A stretch of 64,000 nt of DNA from Pyrocephalus nanus (taxonomy: Eukaryota; Chordata; Aves; Passeriformes; Tyrannidae): NCBI GenBank assembly GCA_038380795.1, contig CM076259.1:74024200-74088199 (forward strand), read 5' to 3'. The position numbers were made by a program, and so were the translations under genes. Of this stretch, positions 1-11,500 are shown one piece after another. The notes under the pieces are model-generated. The model worked only from the letters and a program-made list of their open reading frames with translations, made no database searches and was not told where the DNA came from. Each line of letters starts with the position of its first letter. Within the stretch, counting starts at the first letter, position 1.

Positions 1-2895
1 TACTAATATTAGCATAAGGCTATTTCTTCAGCTTTAGTGAAGCTGGGTTTACTCACTTCATGGTATTTTTATCTCATCTACTTTTATTTATGATATGAGC
101 ATCAGTCTTGCTGTTGCCATAGGCAAAATGGATTAGAAGCAAAAAGCAGCAACAAAGCACATACACATGCAGCTTCATTTGCAGAGTTCCAGCAAGAGCA
201 TATCTGTATTCATTCACTTGGGCCAGACTGGTTGTCTGCCAGGATTTGCTTCCAGTTATGGTGTTGCTAGCTCATAACATTACCCTAAATCCATTAAAAT
301 CTATTTGTAATGTTACATATTTGTTTTGTCACTCAGCCATGTGGGTTGAGGGGCTCAAGTGCATGGGTTGCCTCTAGATATATTTGTTGTATTAACACAC
401 CCAATGTTGTTTTATTACCCATTTTAATTCCTAGTATTGGAAAGGAACTCCACTTATGTAGACAACGGTGGCAAATTCTAGTTAGCATTGTTTAAATTAG
501 GTGCAGAAACCCTGTGGATTAAAAAAATAAAAAAAGCTTAGAAAGAGGGTCCTTGGATCATGTTAACTGCCAACTTAAACTCTATACCTAAGACTAGTTT
601 ATTAGAAAAAAGAAAATAATGACAGTGGAACACTCATTAAAACACGAATAGTAACCAAGAGGTAAGAGTAAAATTTATTAGAGATTTTTTTTTTTTTAAT
701 ACAGAAAATTCGTTTGGACTACCACATGAAATAACCATCAGGTTCTTACTGTAATCTTATTTCAAAGTTTACAGTATTCAAACACAAGGAATCTAAAATG
801 GTTGTACTCTGAAATCACAATACTTTTTCTCCAAAAATAATATATACAAAATTTTTAAATCAAACTTCTCAAATCCTAGTGTAAGATTCTTTGCATAGGT
901 AGCTTATGAGGTTAGCTGTTACATAGCTGATGTCATCAGTTTATTAGATGAGGTTATTGGGAAAGCTATTTGTCAGTAAATATTTTGGAATAACTTTCTT
1001 TTAAATCCTGCATCCACAACTGCATTCAGGACATTAATGTCAGTAGACACTGTCAGTGATGCAGTCTGGTGCAGAAAGTGGGACACCTATCATAATTTAG
1101 AGCAAAATTGTTCTTATGCCACTAAATTCTTATATTTCTTACTCATCCCCAGAGCATGCCATGTTCATTGTAAGCAGGTGCATCCAAGCTTTTCTTCTTC
1201 TTCTTGGATTAAAAAAAAAAAAAAAAAAAGGTAATTTCTGAGCTTTTATAAATAGAAAATATTTTTGGATGAATATTTTTAGAAATCTACCAACAACACA
1301 GAATATGTAGAGGGAAGGTTATCGACCTGGAGCAAGAAGTAGGATTATTCAGTGATTATGTGGATGACTATGATTGCATGTATTGCTGATACAGTATCTA
1401 AATATCACCAATTGTGAGTGCGGTATCTAAATAACAATTATGTCTTCTATTACAACTGCTTATAGTATCATCAGATCTTGGTCCCTCCTGTTGAGGCATG
1501 AGCTTCAGTGAGATCTCCTTGATTTCTAAACTTCTCAGAGAATCCTAGGTACAGCTAGGTCCACTTAGTCTCAGGTTTGGTTAGTGATGCTTATGTCTAA
1601 TGAGTTATAATATAAGCAGGTTCATCTAGATGATGTGTGCTTCCTGCCCATGAGAATTATTAGAAAATGTAATTATTTATTATTCCCTTATGTTTTACAC
1701 CTGTTCACTAAGACAACAGCAGTTATTATTGCATGGGATAATTCACTTGGCTAGTGAGTATCTAACCCTCACTATACCAGACAATTACTGAGTTGTGTTC
1801 CCTGACATAAAGATGACTAGAAAGCAGAATCCATGAACAAAACTCGTAGTTTAACAAATATGGATAAAAGTGTTAAATAAATTTTATTTTTGATCACCAT
1901 TATAACAGATCAGAGAGTTAAATTTAAACATGTTGTTTTCAAAAGTCATTCTTATCAAAGACTGACAAGTAAATCTTGCAGCAATTAAAGATATGTTTCT
2001 CTCACAGTCTCACATTCATTTTTAGCATCATCTTTGTAGAAAGCTACAATGGTTAAATTTATAACTCTCTTTTTTTCTGTGTCATCTGAAAATTGGTTCA
2101 GCTAATTTAAGTCCTACAGAGAAAATAGGAGCCATGTCTCAAAGGGCACTTACTTTATTTGAGGATCAACTGATATATTTTAAGATTTTGTGAGGATGAT
2201 GCCATGAGAAGAAAAGCCAATACAAATTAATCCAGACTTAGAAATGACACTATTTTTAACCAATTAGCCTTCCTAAGTCACAGAAACATGCTGATATGAA
2301 TTTGCAGAAGAAGAAGCAAACAAATGAGAAGAAAACTCCAAGTGATGTTTATAAAACAGCAATTTTGATTATACTTTTAAGCTCCAGGCAGTTTCATTTG
2401 GAATGTCTGCTATAATCTGTGTTCATATTTTCAAATCTATGGAAGTATATATAAAAACTATAACTCTTTTTAAGTCCAGTGAATTTTTTTTTTTTTTGAG
2501 TTTGAAGAGTTTATTTCATCTATTTACTTTGTTAACACAAATATTTAAGATAGAAGAAAGATCAACAGAGAATAACGAACTGTTTGGATTTTTTTTCTTT
2601 GGGTAAATGATTTACTGTTTACTTGGAAGCCCTTCTGGATCAACAAGTATAAATCCTTATTTTGAAATGTGAAAGCAACATCTTTGCTTTTCAGTTTTAT
2701 TGTATAAGTTCATATTTTGTTGTTGCAGAATATCATATGTGCTGAATTTTCAAAAGTATACTGTGAAAAAAAAAAGTTTAGTAGTGGTACTTTGCTACAA
2801 GCTGGAGGATTGTATTTAATGTATAATTCTTGTGTGTGAGGAGGCAACCTCTTCTCCCAGGCAACTAGTGGTATGACAAGGAGAAAATGCAAGTT
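1..2895. other. Unique A/T-rich DNA, no gene seen
   Basis: No exon, RNA gene or recognisable transposon was found here on either strand. The few open frames are under 70 codons, lack recognisable motifs and sit in A/T-rich sequence where such frames are expected by chance. The only structure noted is homopolymer runs, the longest near 1.21 kb. Confidence 0.6.
1211..1229. repeat. Poly(A) run
   Basis: Nineteen uninterrupted A residues follow a TTCTTCTTCTT stretch. No CR1 or SINE end lies next to it, so it is best described as a simple mononucleotide repeat and not as an element tail. Confidence 0.9.
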
Positions 2896-2897
2896 GC

Positions 2898-3121
2898 ATC
2901 AGGGTCAGTTCAGGTTGAATATTAGGAAAAATTTCTTCACTTAGAGGGTGGCTAAGCATGGCAACAGCTTCCCCAGAGAAGTAGTGGAGTCCCCATTCCT
3001 AGAAGTGTTAACAAAATGAGTGGACATGGCATCTTTGCGATACAGTTTAGTGGGCAGGGTGACAAGTCAAAGGTTGGACTTGATGATCTTACAGGTCTTT
3101 TCCAACCTTAATGATTCCATA
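2898..3121 (+). mobile_element. CR1 LINE, 3' end fragment
   Basis: The stretch follows the familiar order of an avian CR1 3' end. It reads GGTTGAATATTAGG, then a run equivalent to AAATTTCTTCACT, a segment ending in CAGAGAAGTAGTGGAGT, and finally TTGATGATCTTACAGGTCTTTTCCAACCTTAATGATTCCAT. The last part is the conserved 3' untranslated end and terminal ATTCTATG-type octamer of this LINE family. Only the last ~220 bases are present, which is typical of 5'-truncated CR1 copies made by target-primed reverse transcription. It carries no coding capacity and has many substitutions, so it is an old copy. Confidence 0.93.
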
Positions 3122-3124
3122 CCT

Positions 3125-4040
3125 CTACTAAGTCATGTATCTGCATTTGTGAACGCAAGAATGGCCACAAATTATTACTAGCAAACAAATTTTCTCAGCT
3201 TGGACATAGTTAAGTATGTGTCATTTAAGCATTGCTAGAACTCAGCAGTAACAAACATAATAAATGCTGAGAACTTTTAGGACCTTGAAGTCAAGGTGAT
3301 AAAATCTAGATATTTCTGCCTCTGAGAAACGTAGCATTGAGTAAATTTGAGACAGTTAGTCTAGATGATGTTAGCTCATTGTGTTGTTGATGAAGTTAAT
3401 TATAAAAAGCCTCAATAATCACTGCTTGTATATCAAAATACTCCTTGGAGTGAGAAAAAAACGTGTTTTCTCTTTTCTTTTCATGGAAGCTTGTGTAATC
3501 TACCACACTTACAAAATTATGAATTCTCTGGAACACAGATAGTAAGACTTTGCATTGCTGGAGAACTGCTTCAGGCATACTTCCAGACAGAGTCATCTTG
3601 CCTCCTGCCTTACTGCCTTTTTGATACATCCAAAAATCAGTTCTTAAATTTCAAGTAAAAAATGTATGTAGATTACTTATACACCTATCTCAAAACACAA
3701 TGCAATGTCTCAATTATCAATTTCTCATTGGGTGAAAGTGTTATAACCCTGGCACAGAGCCTGACTTGATCTTCTTTAGGTACTATTTTCTGTTGCATGC
3801 TTGAATGATTCAAAAGAACGAAGTAAAGTTGATTGTTAAATAATTTACAGGTGACTGAATCATCTTTAAAAACAATTTCACCACCTGCAACTTGAATGCT
3901 GAGGCATGTTATTTGTTCTATTTCAGCTTATTACATTATATCCCTCCTGTGTCTGAAAACTAAACCTGTTTATCGGTTGGGATTCTAAATGACCTCACGA
4001 AAAGGAAAAATGGTAATTTTATTGTTCTTTTTTTTTTTTT
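3125..4040. other. Unique DNA, no gene seen
   Basis: Nothing was recognised apart from a T-rich run of about 19 bases near 4,027-4,045. That run directly abuts the retroviral relic that follows. Confidence 0.55.
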
Positions 4041-4045
4041 TTTTT

Positions 4046-4600
4046 CCAATTGAATAATCACTATCATCTAACTTCATGTTGTGGGCTGTGGTATCCCAAC
4101 ACCAGAGCAGCCAGGTCTCCATGGGCTCATTGAACTGGTGGCTGAAATCTTTTCACATATCTTGCAGTTTGGAGGTCTCTGGCCTTGCCTCTTTCTCTTG
4201 TTCTGAGGGCCTTGCTTCCTCTTCATGCCTCACTATGCAAACCTATTCGGTCTTAGATTTCTCCTTCTGTGACTGCTACCAGCTCAGGTTGTTCCTCTGG
4301 CTCCGCTCAGTTTGAGTAGCCACAGTGCCTGTTGGTCTGTTTTCCTCCTTTTCCTCCCCTGAGGGTGCTGTCTACATTGAACTGTGTCCAGTAAAGAGTA
4401 GCCAGGGCCCAGCACACTGCAATAAGTCGCTCCTCTCCAAAATTGCCATAGCATTCTCCTTGCAAATACTCTGTCACTTTAACAGGGTTCCGTACTTGTT
4501 CAGGAGTGAATTGCCAAACCACTGGAGCAGAGAATTTCCTCCAAAAATGGCCCGTTTTCTCCCCCATTCCATACCACTCATGGCTACCCACTCACAGGGC
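4046..4600 (-). pseudogene. Endogenous-retrovirus gag-like relic
   Basis: Read on the minus strand, an open stretch of ~94 codons (4,591 down to 4,307) contains a segment resembling part of the Gag-like proteins of avian endogenous retroviruses: a TPEQV..P..VTEYL element, then GEERLIAVCWALA. Beyond it, in the same direction but interrupted by stops, lies a Glu/Lys/Gln-rich low-complexity part, and near 4,120-4,076 a Trp-rich motif (ETWLLWCWDTTA). The order matches what I recall of such Gag frames, a hydrophobic helical block followed by a polar linker and a WLLRCWD-like motif. No protease, polymerase or flanking LTR was recognised, so it is an isolated, decayed fragment that cannot encode a working protein. 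Family recognition is from memory of motif style; an unrelated frame is possible. Confidence 0.5.
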
Positions 4601-4936
4601 AGAATAATCTCTGAATTACCTTCCTAGAAATCTTTTTCATAACTCTTGGGGGTTGCACTGAAGAGACCTGGCAGATTTAACAAGAAGAACATGCTTTCCT
4701 TAACATCTAAAGAGAATTTAAAATTCTCGAAGGCCTGAAGAAGGAAAAGGGGTGAAAGGATGGAAATTATCATCTTTCCCTGTTCCTCTCCAAGACTGCC
4801 TACAACTATTAATAAATTCACAGAGGCAGCAGCCAAGGCCAGGGCAGGAGAGCAACACTGAATACACATCCCAAATGACCCTCATTGCCCCTGATGTCAT
4901 CATGTCATAAACTGATATCACCCAGGACATCAACAA
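4601..4936. other. Unassigned stretch between gag-like relic and SINE
   Basis: This segment has slightly higher G/C than its surroundings and two overlapping minus-strand open frames of 70-80 codons. It may be more of the same retroviral relic, but I recognised no motif in it. Confidence 0.35.
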
Positions 4937-5052
4937 AGCAGTTAGTTCAGTTCATTGGGCATGGTGCTACTAATGCCAAGATTGTGGGTTCTAATCCCAC
5001 TTGGTGATCCTTGTGGGTCCTTTCCCGCTCAGAATATTCTGTCATCTGTGAC
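4937..5052 (+). mobile_element. tRNA-Ile-headed SINE (TguSINE1-like)
   Basis: The first ~67 bases (to ~5,003) align by eye with a tRNA-Ile gene body. TTAGTTCAGTT is an A-box-like segment, GGGCATGGTGCTACTAATGCC covers the D-arm/anticodon region, and GGTTCTAATCC at 4,987-4,997 is a B-box with one mismatch to GGTTCGAnTCC. The next ~48 bases read ATCCTTGTGGGTCC...CTCAGAATATTCTGTCATCTGTGA, a CR1-like 3' tail. This head-plus-tail design is that of TguSINE1 in songbirds, mobilised by the CR1 machinery. The B-box mutation and mismatches in the acceptor stem mean it is not a functional tRNA gene. It lies directly downstream of the gag-like relic. Confidence 0.88.
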
Positions 5053-5384
5053 TCATGGGAAGGGAGCACTACCCAGTCTGGGCATGGGCTAGGCTTACCC
5101 AGAGACACTACAAACAGAGTTAGACTGCCTGTGATGGCTGTTTTTTCCCAGTTTTTTCTCTCCTCCCTGTCACAAATATTCATGTTTCCTTTATTTTCTT
5201 TTCCAGTTGACTGGGTTTTTTTTCCTTGTTTTCTGAACAATCTCTTGGTCATTCCCCAGTTATTGTCTGCTTAGTCCATCTGATTAACAATACCATTTAT
5301 TCTGGAAACTGCTCTTTCAGGCATTTCACTCACATACAGTGTTCTCACTTCTGTTACTACCTTAACAAGTGTTGTTTGCTGGGC
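5053..5384. other. Unassigned pyrimidine-rich stretch
   Basis: This is T/C-rich sequence between the SINE and the next CR1 fragment. No motif was recognised. Its 5' part could be displaced LINE sequence, but the similarity is too weak to claim. Confidence 0.4.
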
Positions 5385-5580
5385 CATTTCTTTATCATCT
5401 TCAAGAAGAAGGCAAATCTCAAACTCATTTTCAGGAAAGGCATCTTGGAGAATTTAAAGAACTATAGGCTGGAGCACTACACCTCAGTCACAACAAGATC
5501 ATGAAGCAATTTCTCCTGAAAGTCACTTCCATGCACATGAAGGGCAGAAAGATGATTAAGACCATCTAGTATGGATTTTT
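5385..5580 (+). mobile_element. CR1 LINE, internal reverse-transcriptase fragment
   Basis: Conceptual translation gives a FKKG-like element, then an LKNYRL...TSV block and, in a shifted frame, IMKQFLLKVTSMHMKGRKMI. These match the N-terminal reverse-transcriptase part of CR1 ORF2, where the intact family has a ...NYRPVSLTSV...IMEQILLEAI...HM.. arrangement. At least one frameshift and one stop separate the two halves. No 3' end is present, so this is an internal piece left by deletion or later insertion. Confidence 0.8.
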
Positions 5581-5584
5581 TTTT

Positions 5585-8500
5585 AATGTCAAAATATTTT
5601 ATCTCAACAAGCATATAGCTATAATTATAGCTAATAAAAATGACAAAAATATTTCATGCTGTAGAATGAATTTGTCAAAGGCAGCTTTCACACTATTTTG
5701 TGTGTCAAGCTCTACAGAGAAATGAGATTTGTTGAAAGAAACAGGATAAGTTTTATTGAAGTGAAAACTAATAGCTGATATGATATTTTTCCACTTTCAG
5801 CAGAATAACATAAAAGAATGATCTTCAGTACAAGTTGATCATACATCCCCTTGGAATTGGGCATACGCAGTTTATCTTCTTTTTCAGGAAGAAGGAATGA
5901 ACTTAATTAGATATATAAAAATTAAACAAGAATCATATAACTATGTAAAAGGTTATAAATTTTGACCTTTTTTTCAGATAGCTGATATACTTTGACCGAT
6001 AGAAGTCGCATAAGCTGCTTTGTCTTGTTTTGTTATTTTCTGATTTGAGTAAGAAGTGACATTTCTCTACTGAGTCATCAGCATAACTGAAGGATCTGTC
6101 ATGAGACATAAGCTTTTAGGTATCACTATTTCTTTCCTCCATGCACTATGCTTTTTATGTAAGGAAGGCTGATGGTTCCAATCTTGGATCTGACATTTTA
6201 CTAGTTAACTAGAACAAGAGAATTTGAACTATAGGGTAAATGAAAAATTAAATTACAAGGCTCTAAATCACTGATTAAGTGTCACTTTATTCAGAAATAT
6301 CTTTTCCTCTTCCTGAAAATTTGTAAACAGACACCAAGCAGAGTTTCCATGCTTTGACAAGAAGACTTATAGGTCTTATAGGTGTATGAGTTGTTTGAAG
6401 AAAACTGTGTGTTGTTTGGGGTGTCTGAACAAAATGTTATCTCTGATTTTTGCCAGAAACACTGGCATTATGTTAATACTGACTGCTATCTGGCATTTGA
6501 TGAATTTATTTTATGTTTTTGTAGCAGGGTAATGCAAGATGATTGTTATGAAAATATCTTTTTTACTTAAATTTTTCAAAATACAGTACAAAATCAGCAT
6601 CTTCATGTTCACTGCATTTTGTATGTTGCTTCATGTTACATTTTAATGTGACTCAGGAAACCCTGTTTTATGAAAAGACATGTGTCATTGTCCCGTTGAC
6701 ACTCATGTCAATGGGAACAATTGCTAAAATTAGATTGGACTTGCTAGCAATCTGAGTAGCACATTATTAGTTCTGTAAGTCTGTTTTGTAGCTCAGTTCT
6801 GTAATACTCCTTCTGAGATGTTGTTTGCTTTTTAACTTTAGGTATTTTTTGGACAACTATGAAGATTGACTATGAGTTTGCAAATCATCTCTAATTGTAA
6901 TTTGTACTCTATACTGGCTTCATCTAATATAGTAATTCCAAGCATAATTGGTGCAAGTCACAAGGTTCATTTCCCATGCAGTGCAATATTTTATTAACAA
7001 CAGCCAAGCGAGCTTTGTGTAAGGTCTTCTACACGACAGCAGAAATCTTCTTGCTTGCCTCTATTGCGTACAGTTCCTTTAAAAAAATTTTATTTGTGGG
7101 TGTGAAAACCATATCCTTTGTCAACACATTATTGTGCCCAGAGTAATGAGCCTTGACTTCTTTTTGGATCCTGTTTTGTTATCTTTGTATGGTTTACATT
7201 GCTTATGTAATAAAGTTACAAAATTCAGTCATAAGAGCATCTTGGGAAGCATAGGCATGCACATTCCAAGTTTTGACACTAGACAATGTCTTTCCAATAT
7301 CAACAAGTGATAAATGCATGGGGCTGGAATAGAAGTACTGAACTAAACAAGACCCCAAACATAACTATTCCACTGGAAATAAATTCAGGAGAGAGCATAG
7401 AACAGCTCCAGATAGGCCTGTGAGAAAACTTCTGAACCACCAGGACAGAGCAGTCTCTTGTCTGTCACTATTTTCATTCATCATTTTGAATTTTTATTTT
7501 TGCTTCAAGTCTTTTCAGAGATGACAAAAGAAATAAGGAAGTTAAAGAAATAACAAAATATTTTTGTATTCCCTGCTCAATTAAAAAACTCGATATTTTA
7601 AATAAAAGCTCCAGTTCAGTGCCCAGTATTTACCTTGGACCAAAGCAAAGCCTTAGCAAAAGTAATACGTGGCATGTTTTCATTGACATCAATCAGAGTC
7701 AAGCCTTGGAAATCAGTTTACAAACCAATGTTTTTCTCTTTCTAATACATACTTCATGATGTGTATCAACTTTCAGTGTAATTTTTCTTTTTTCAGTCAA
7801 ACTTTTTGCAGAAAAATACACGTTTTGGTGAGCTCTCCAAAGATTTTTCTTTAAGGTACACAGTATTTTCAGTTTTTTGAAAGTATTGTAAATATTTGTA
7901 CACAAAAAGCAGTTCAGCTGTTCTCTGAAGTTAGACTAGTTTTTTGTAACAGTACTACTTTTCATATTACTCAGTAGGTATGTTGTCTTTATATTTCCTC
8001 CAAGATATGTTAACTTGTAATTTCTATTTAAATGTAAGTTTATTTTAGATATTTCTGGTAATTGCTGTTACTCTTGTGCTTATTGATACTTCATACCCAT
8101 CTTTCTTTCATTCTCCACAAGTTTTCCAAATATTACTAATGTGGGAGTTTTGCTGGGGGAGGGGGTTGTTAGATTTCTATTCTTAATTTTAAGTACAGTT
8201 TGATTCACAGTGCAGCACTGGAAAACTTAAACTCCTCTCATCCTCAACAAGAGACCAATCTTTTGTAGAAAAGAAAGAATTTTTTATTTTTTTTTAACCT
8301 AAAGTTACAGTTCTAACTAGTAATTTATGGTACTTCAGTACTCCTTTTCTGATTAAAGGCTCAGAAACAGTTGCTGAAGTTTTAATTTGGATAGAAGGAC
8401 ATTCACGAATGAGACAAGATGAGATGACATCCAAAATAGAGCTCCAGCATTGTAATTTATTCCATACAAGTAGGGTATTGTAGAGAAACTTCTGGCTTCA

Positions 8501-11500
8501 GTGGAGCACTGTGTGGCTGTAAAAGAGCTTGAACATTCAGAACACTGTTGAATTAAGGAAGAAATATCCAGCCTACTGTAACTATCAGAAAATTCCATGA
8601 TGCAAGTGAGACAGTTGGTTTACAGAGCATTTATCACGTGCAACACTGCAGATCAGGAGATGAACTTTAATTCTTCTGTTGAAAATGTTTAATCCTCTCA
8701 TCTGTAAGAGGACCAATTGTCTTTTTTTTTTTCACTCCTTTTACCAAATAGTGAAAAATTGCCTGCTATGCCAACTGTGCAACTCTTCATCATCTTCATG
8801 TATGGCCACTCATGAAGAATAATCTCAATTTTGAAGAGATTAAGTGTGTGACTATATGGTCACCTATGCTGTACAATGCAACAGTATTACAAATTTTAGA
8901 TATTTGGAATTTTCATTTGTTTTCTTTAACAGAAAGTACATTTTTTGTTGGTTGTGAAGATGAACAGCTTTTTTTTCCTATGCTTTATAAATAAATATAA
9001 GCCTCAAAGTATCAAGAACTACATACTCAATTCTGATATACTTTAAAATTAATAGTATATTAATATGTGTAAAATAGTCTCATTTACTGAATTTAGCAAA
9101 GCCATACATTGCTTTTTTTTTTTTCATTTTAAAGCTTACTACTTTAATTAAATGATGTGTTATTCCCTCTTTCTCGGCTTTGATTTCCACAATAGAATTA
9201 AAACTACTTGCAGTGTTTCTCTTCCAAAACATATGAAGATCAAATAAGAAAATTATTATCTAAGTGATGAGTGGTATTTGCTATTCAAATAATGATTTTA
9301 TATCATTAATTTCTTGTCAAGTACACTTGATGACATTAGTTCAAGACTGTGTTTCCCAGCTCACTAAATGTCTGGATGAGGACCAGGTATATCTCTCTTC
9401 CTCCCACGAGCACTTCTGCCTACAAGCTGTAGACTGGGTGTTGAAGTCCCAAACCTGCAGAATTGCACTGAAAAGCACATTTTTTAAAAAAAATACTTCT
9501 TTTAAAATTTTAAAGCACTTGCTTGAGTCCATTTTAAAAATATTGTTCATTAATTTTGGCACAAAGTTACCTTTCAGATGTAGTCTCTCACTTCTTCCTG
9601 TGCTAATTTTTAGTAATAAGAAAAATGAGGAGAGATGATGAAGTGGGAAAAAACCAAAACATTTTTCATTTTTTTCTCATTGAAATAAATTGCAACTAAT
9701 CACCTGAAAATTTTAGATAAAATGAAGCATTTTACAGGGTGGATATTGTACTACTGTTCTTGCTCAGAAATCCAGGTAATAAAAAGGTGAATTATGGCCT
9801 TGGGTGATCTCTGATCTTCAGGGGAAGAGACCATCCATGCCTCAGTAATTTAAAGACCATAACTTGCTAATCACAAGTCAAATGTGAGATACAAAATTGT
9901 GAAGATGTATGATATAGTAAGTACTAAGCTTCACTTCCTAAATGTAAAGATTTAGAAGAAAGTTTTAATTAAAGTTTCATTAAAAAAATAAATTGCATGG
10001 AAAATGTGATAAAAAGGTAACCAGGCATAATTCAACAGATGAAATGTGTTTCAAGTACAAAAAAAAAGAATTATAAGTTCAAATAATACATTTTATTTTT
10101 ATATTATTCTTATTATTACAACTGCATTTAAGGAGCTAGCTATAATTATTTTTGTACTGAGAGCTGCTCAGTATAACTTATTGTTTCTCAGACCCATGGG
10201 GAAGCCTTTGGCAGCTGGAGTAATGTTCCACAACATGAAACAAAACTACTTGACTGGGTCAAAAAAAGCAATGTGCTTCCATTGGAAAGGTACTGTATCC
10301 AGGCTAATTAACCCTGTTTCTTTCTCTGCAATTATGTGTACAGGATAATTAGAACTTCCGATTCCAGAGTTAGCTCATTTGTTGCTAGCCTAGATATCTG
10401 TGCATGCCATGATTCATAGTTCAGAGAGGAAATGTACATTAGCATAACTGTGCTTTAAAATGTGTGGTGACTTAGCTAATTAAGGAAGTTCCAGTATCTG
10501 TACCTTTGAGAGTCAGCTCTTAAATTAAAAAGAACACATCACCATTACCCAGAAAACAGTTTAATGAGTTTTTATGGACCTCACAATAGAACATTTTAAC
10601 TTGCTTCCTATACTTAAATTGTATTTTAAAATGTCTGGAACTTCTAAGGTTTCTATAAAGCATTCAATGCCTTTAATTGGAAGGTACAAATGTAATATAA
10701 TTGGTAAACTTAAGGGCAATTTTGAACACGATCATGAAAAAAGCACTGTCATAGACAGGGTAAACATTCAAGACCGAAAAACAGTTCAAAGGCAGCGTTA
10801 CATTCAGCCTGTGTATTTAGAGCGCTGTACTTCAGCTTTGTGAAAAGGCTATAAAGAACATTCCTTATACAATCCAGGGGAAAAAAAATCTGCCTTCCTA
10901 AGTAGTGAAAGGATGACAGCATTTGTTTTGGGTTTTTTGATCTATGTAGTCATGAAATGAATGTGTTTTTTGCTTCTGGAATATTATGCAAAGAAAGGAC
11001 TTATTTAACAACACTGAATTGAGCAAGAAATATTCTTTCTTCTTTTTTCTTCTCATTCTTCACCACAGTAAGTTCATCACAACATACCTTTTGCCTTTTT
11101 ATAAGCAGTTGTGATCTGACAGGCCAAGAGAACAAAGTAAAAAGGAAATTATAATGATCATAAAGAAAAACAACCTTCTAGACCTGACAAGTAGAAAATA
11201 GTTCTTAGTAAATAAAAACAATACGGAGAAGGGTAAATTCTAAGCAGTAAAAGTGGACAACCTTGAGGACTCCAAACAGGCTAAAATATCATAGGACAGA
11301 GTTCATGGTCAGACACTTTGGAATAATATGATTAATGGCTACTGTAAAATGAAATATCAAAAACCATTGGCTAAAATGTATGAACACTTTCCGAGCTAAG
11401 ACTTATACTCATAGTTATGTATTCTAATTGCTGAGTAAAAGTTTCTTTCAACTTTGAAAGTGTACACCGGTAAGTAACTACCTCCATTAAATACCCTGTA

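Noticed and set aside
4937..5003. Possible functional tRNA-Ile gene
   Set aside because: The B-box is mutated, the acceptor stem is mismatched and a CR1-like tail is fused to the 3' side, so it is a SINE head.
8353..8598. 81-codon Ser-rich minus-strand frame
   Set aside because: No recognisable family and no supporting splice signals.
9264..9638. 124-codon plus-strand open frame
   Set aside because: No recognisable motif, Lys/Phe/Leu-rich as expected of A/T-rich sequence, partly overlapped by an antisense frame, and no convincing splice context.
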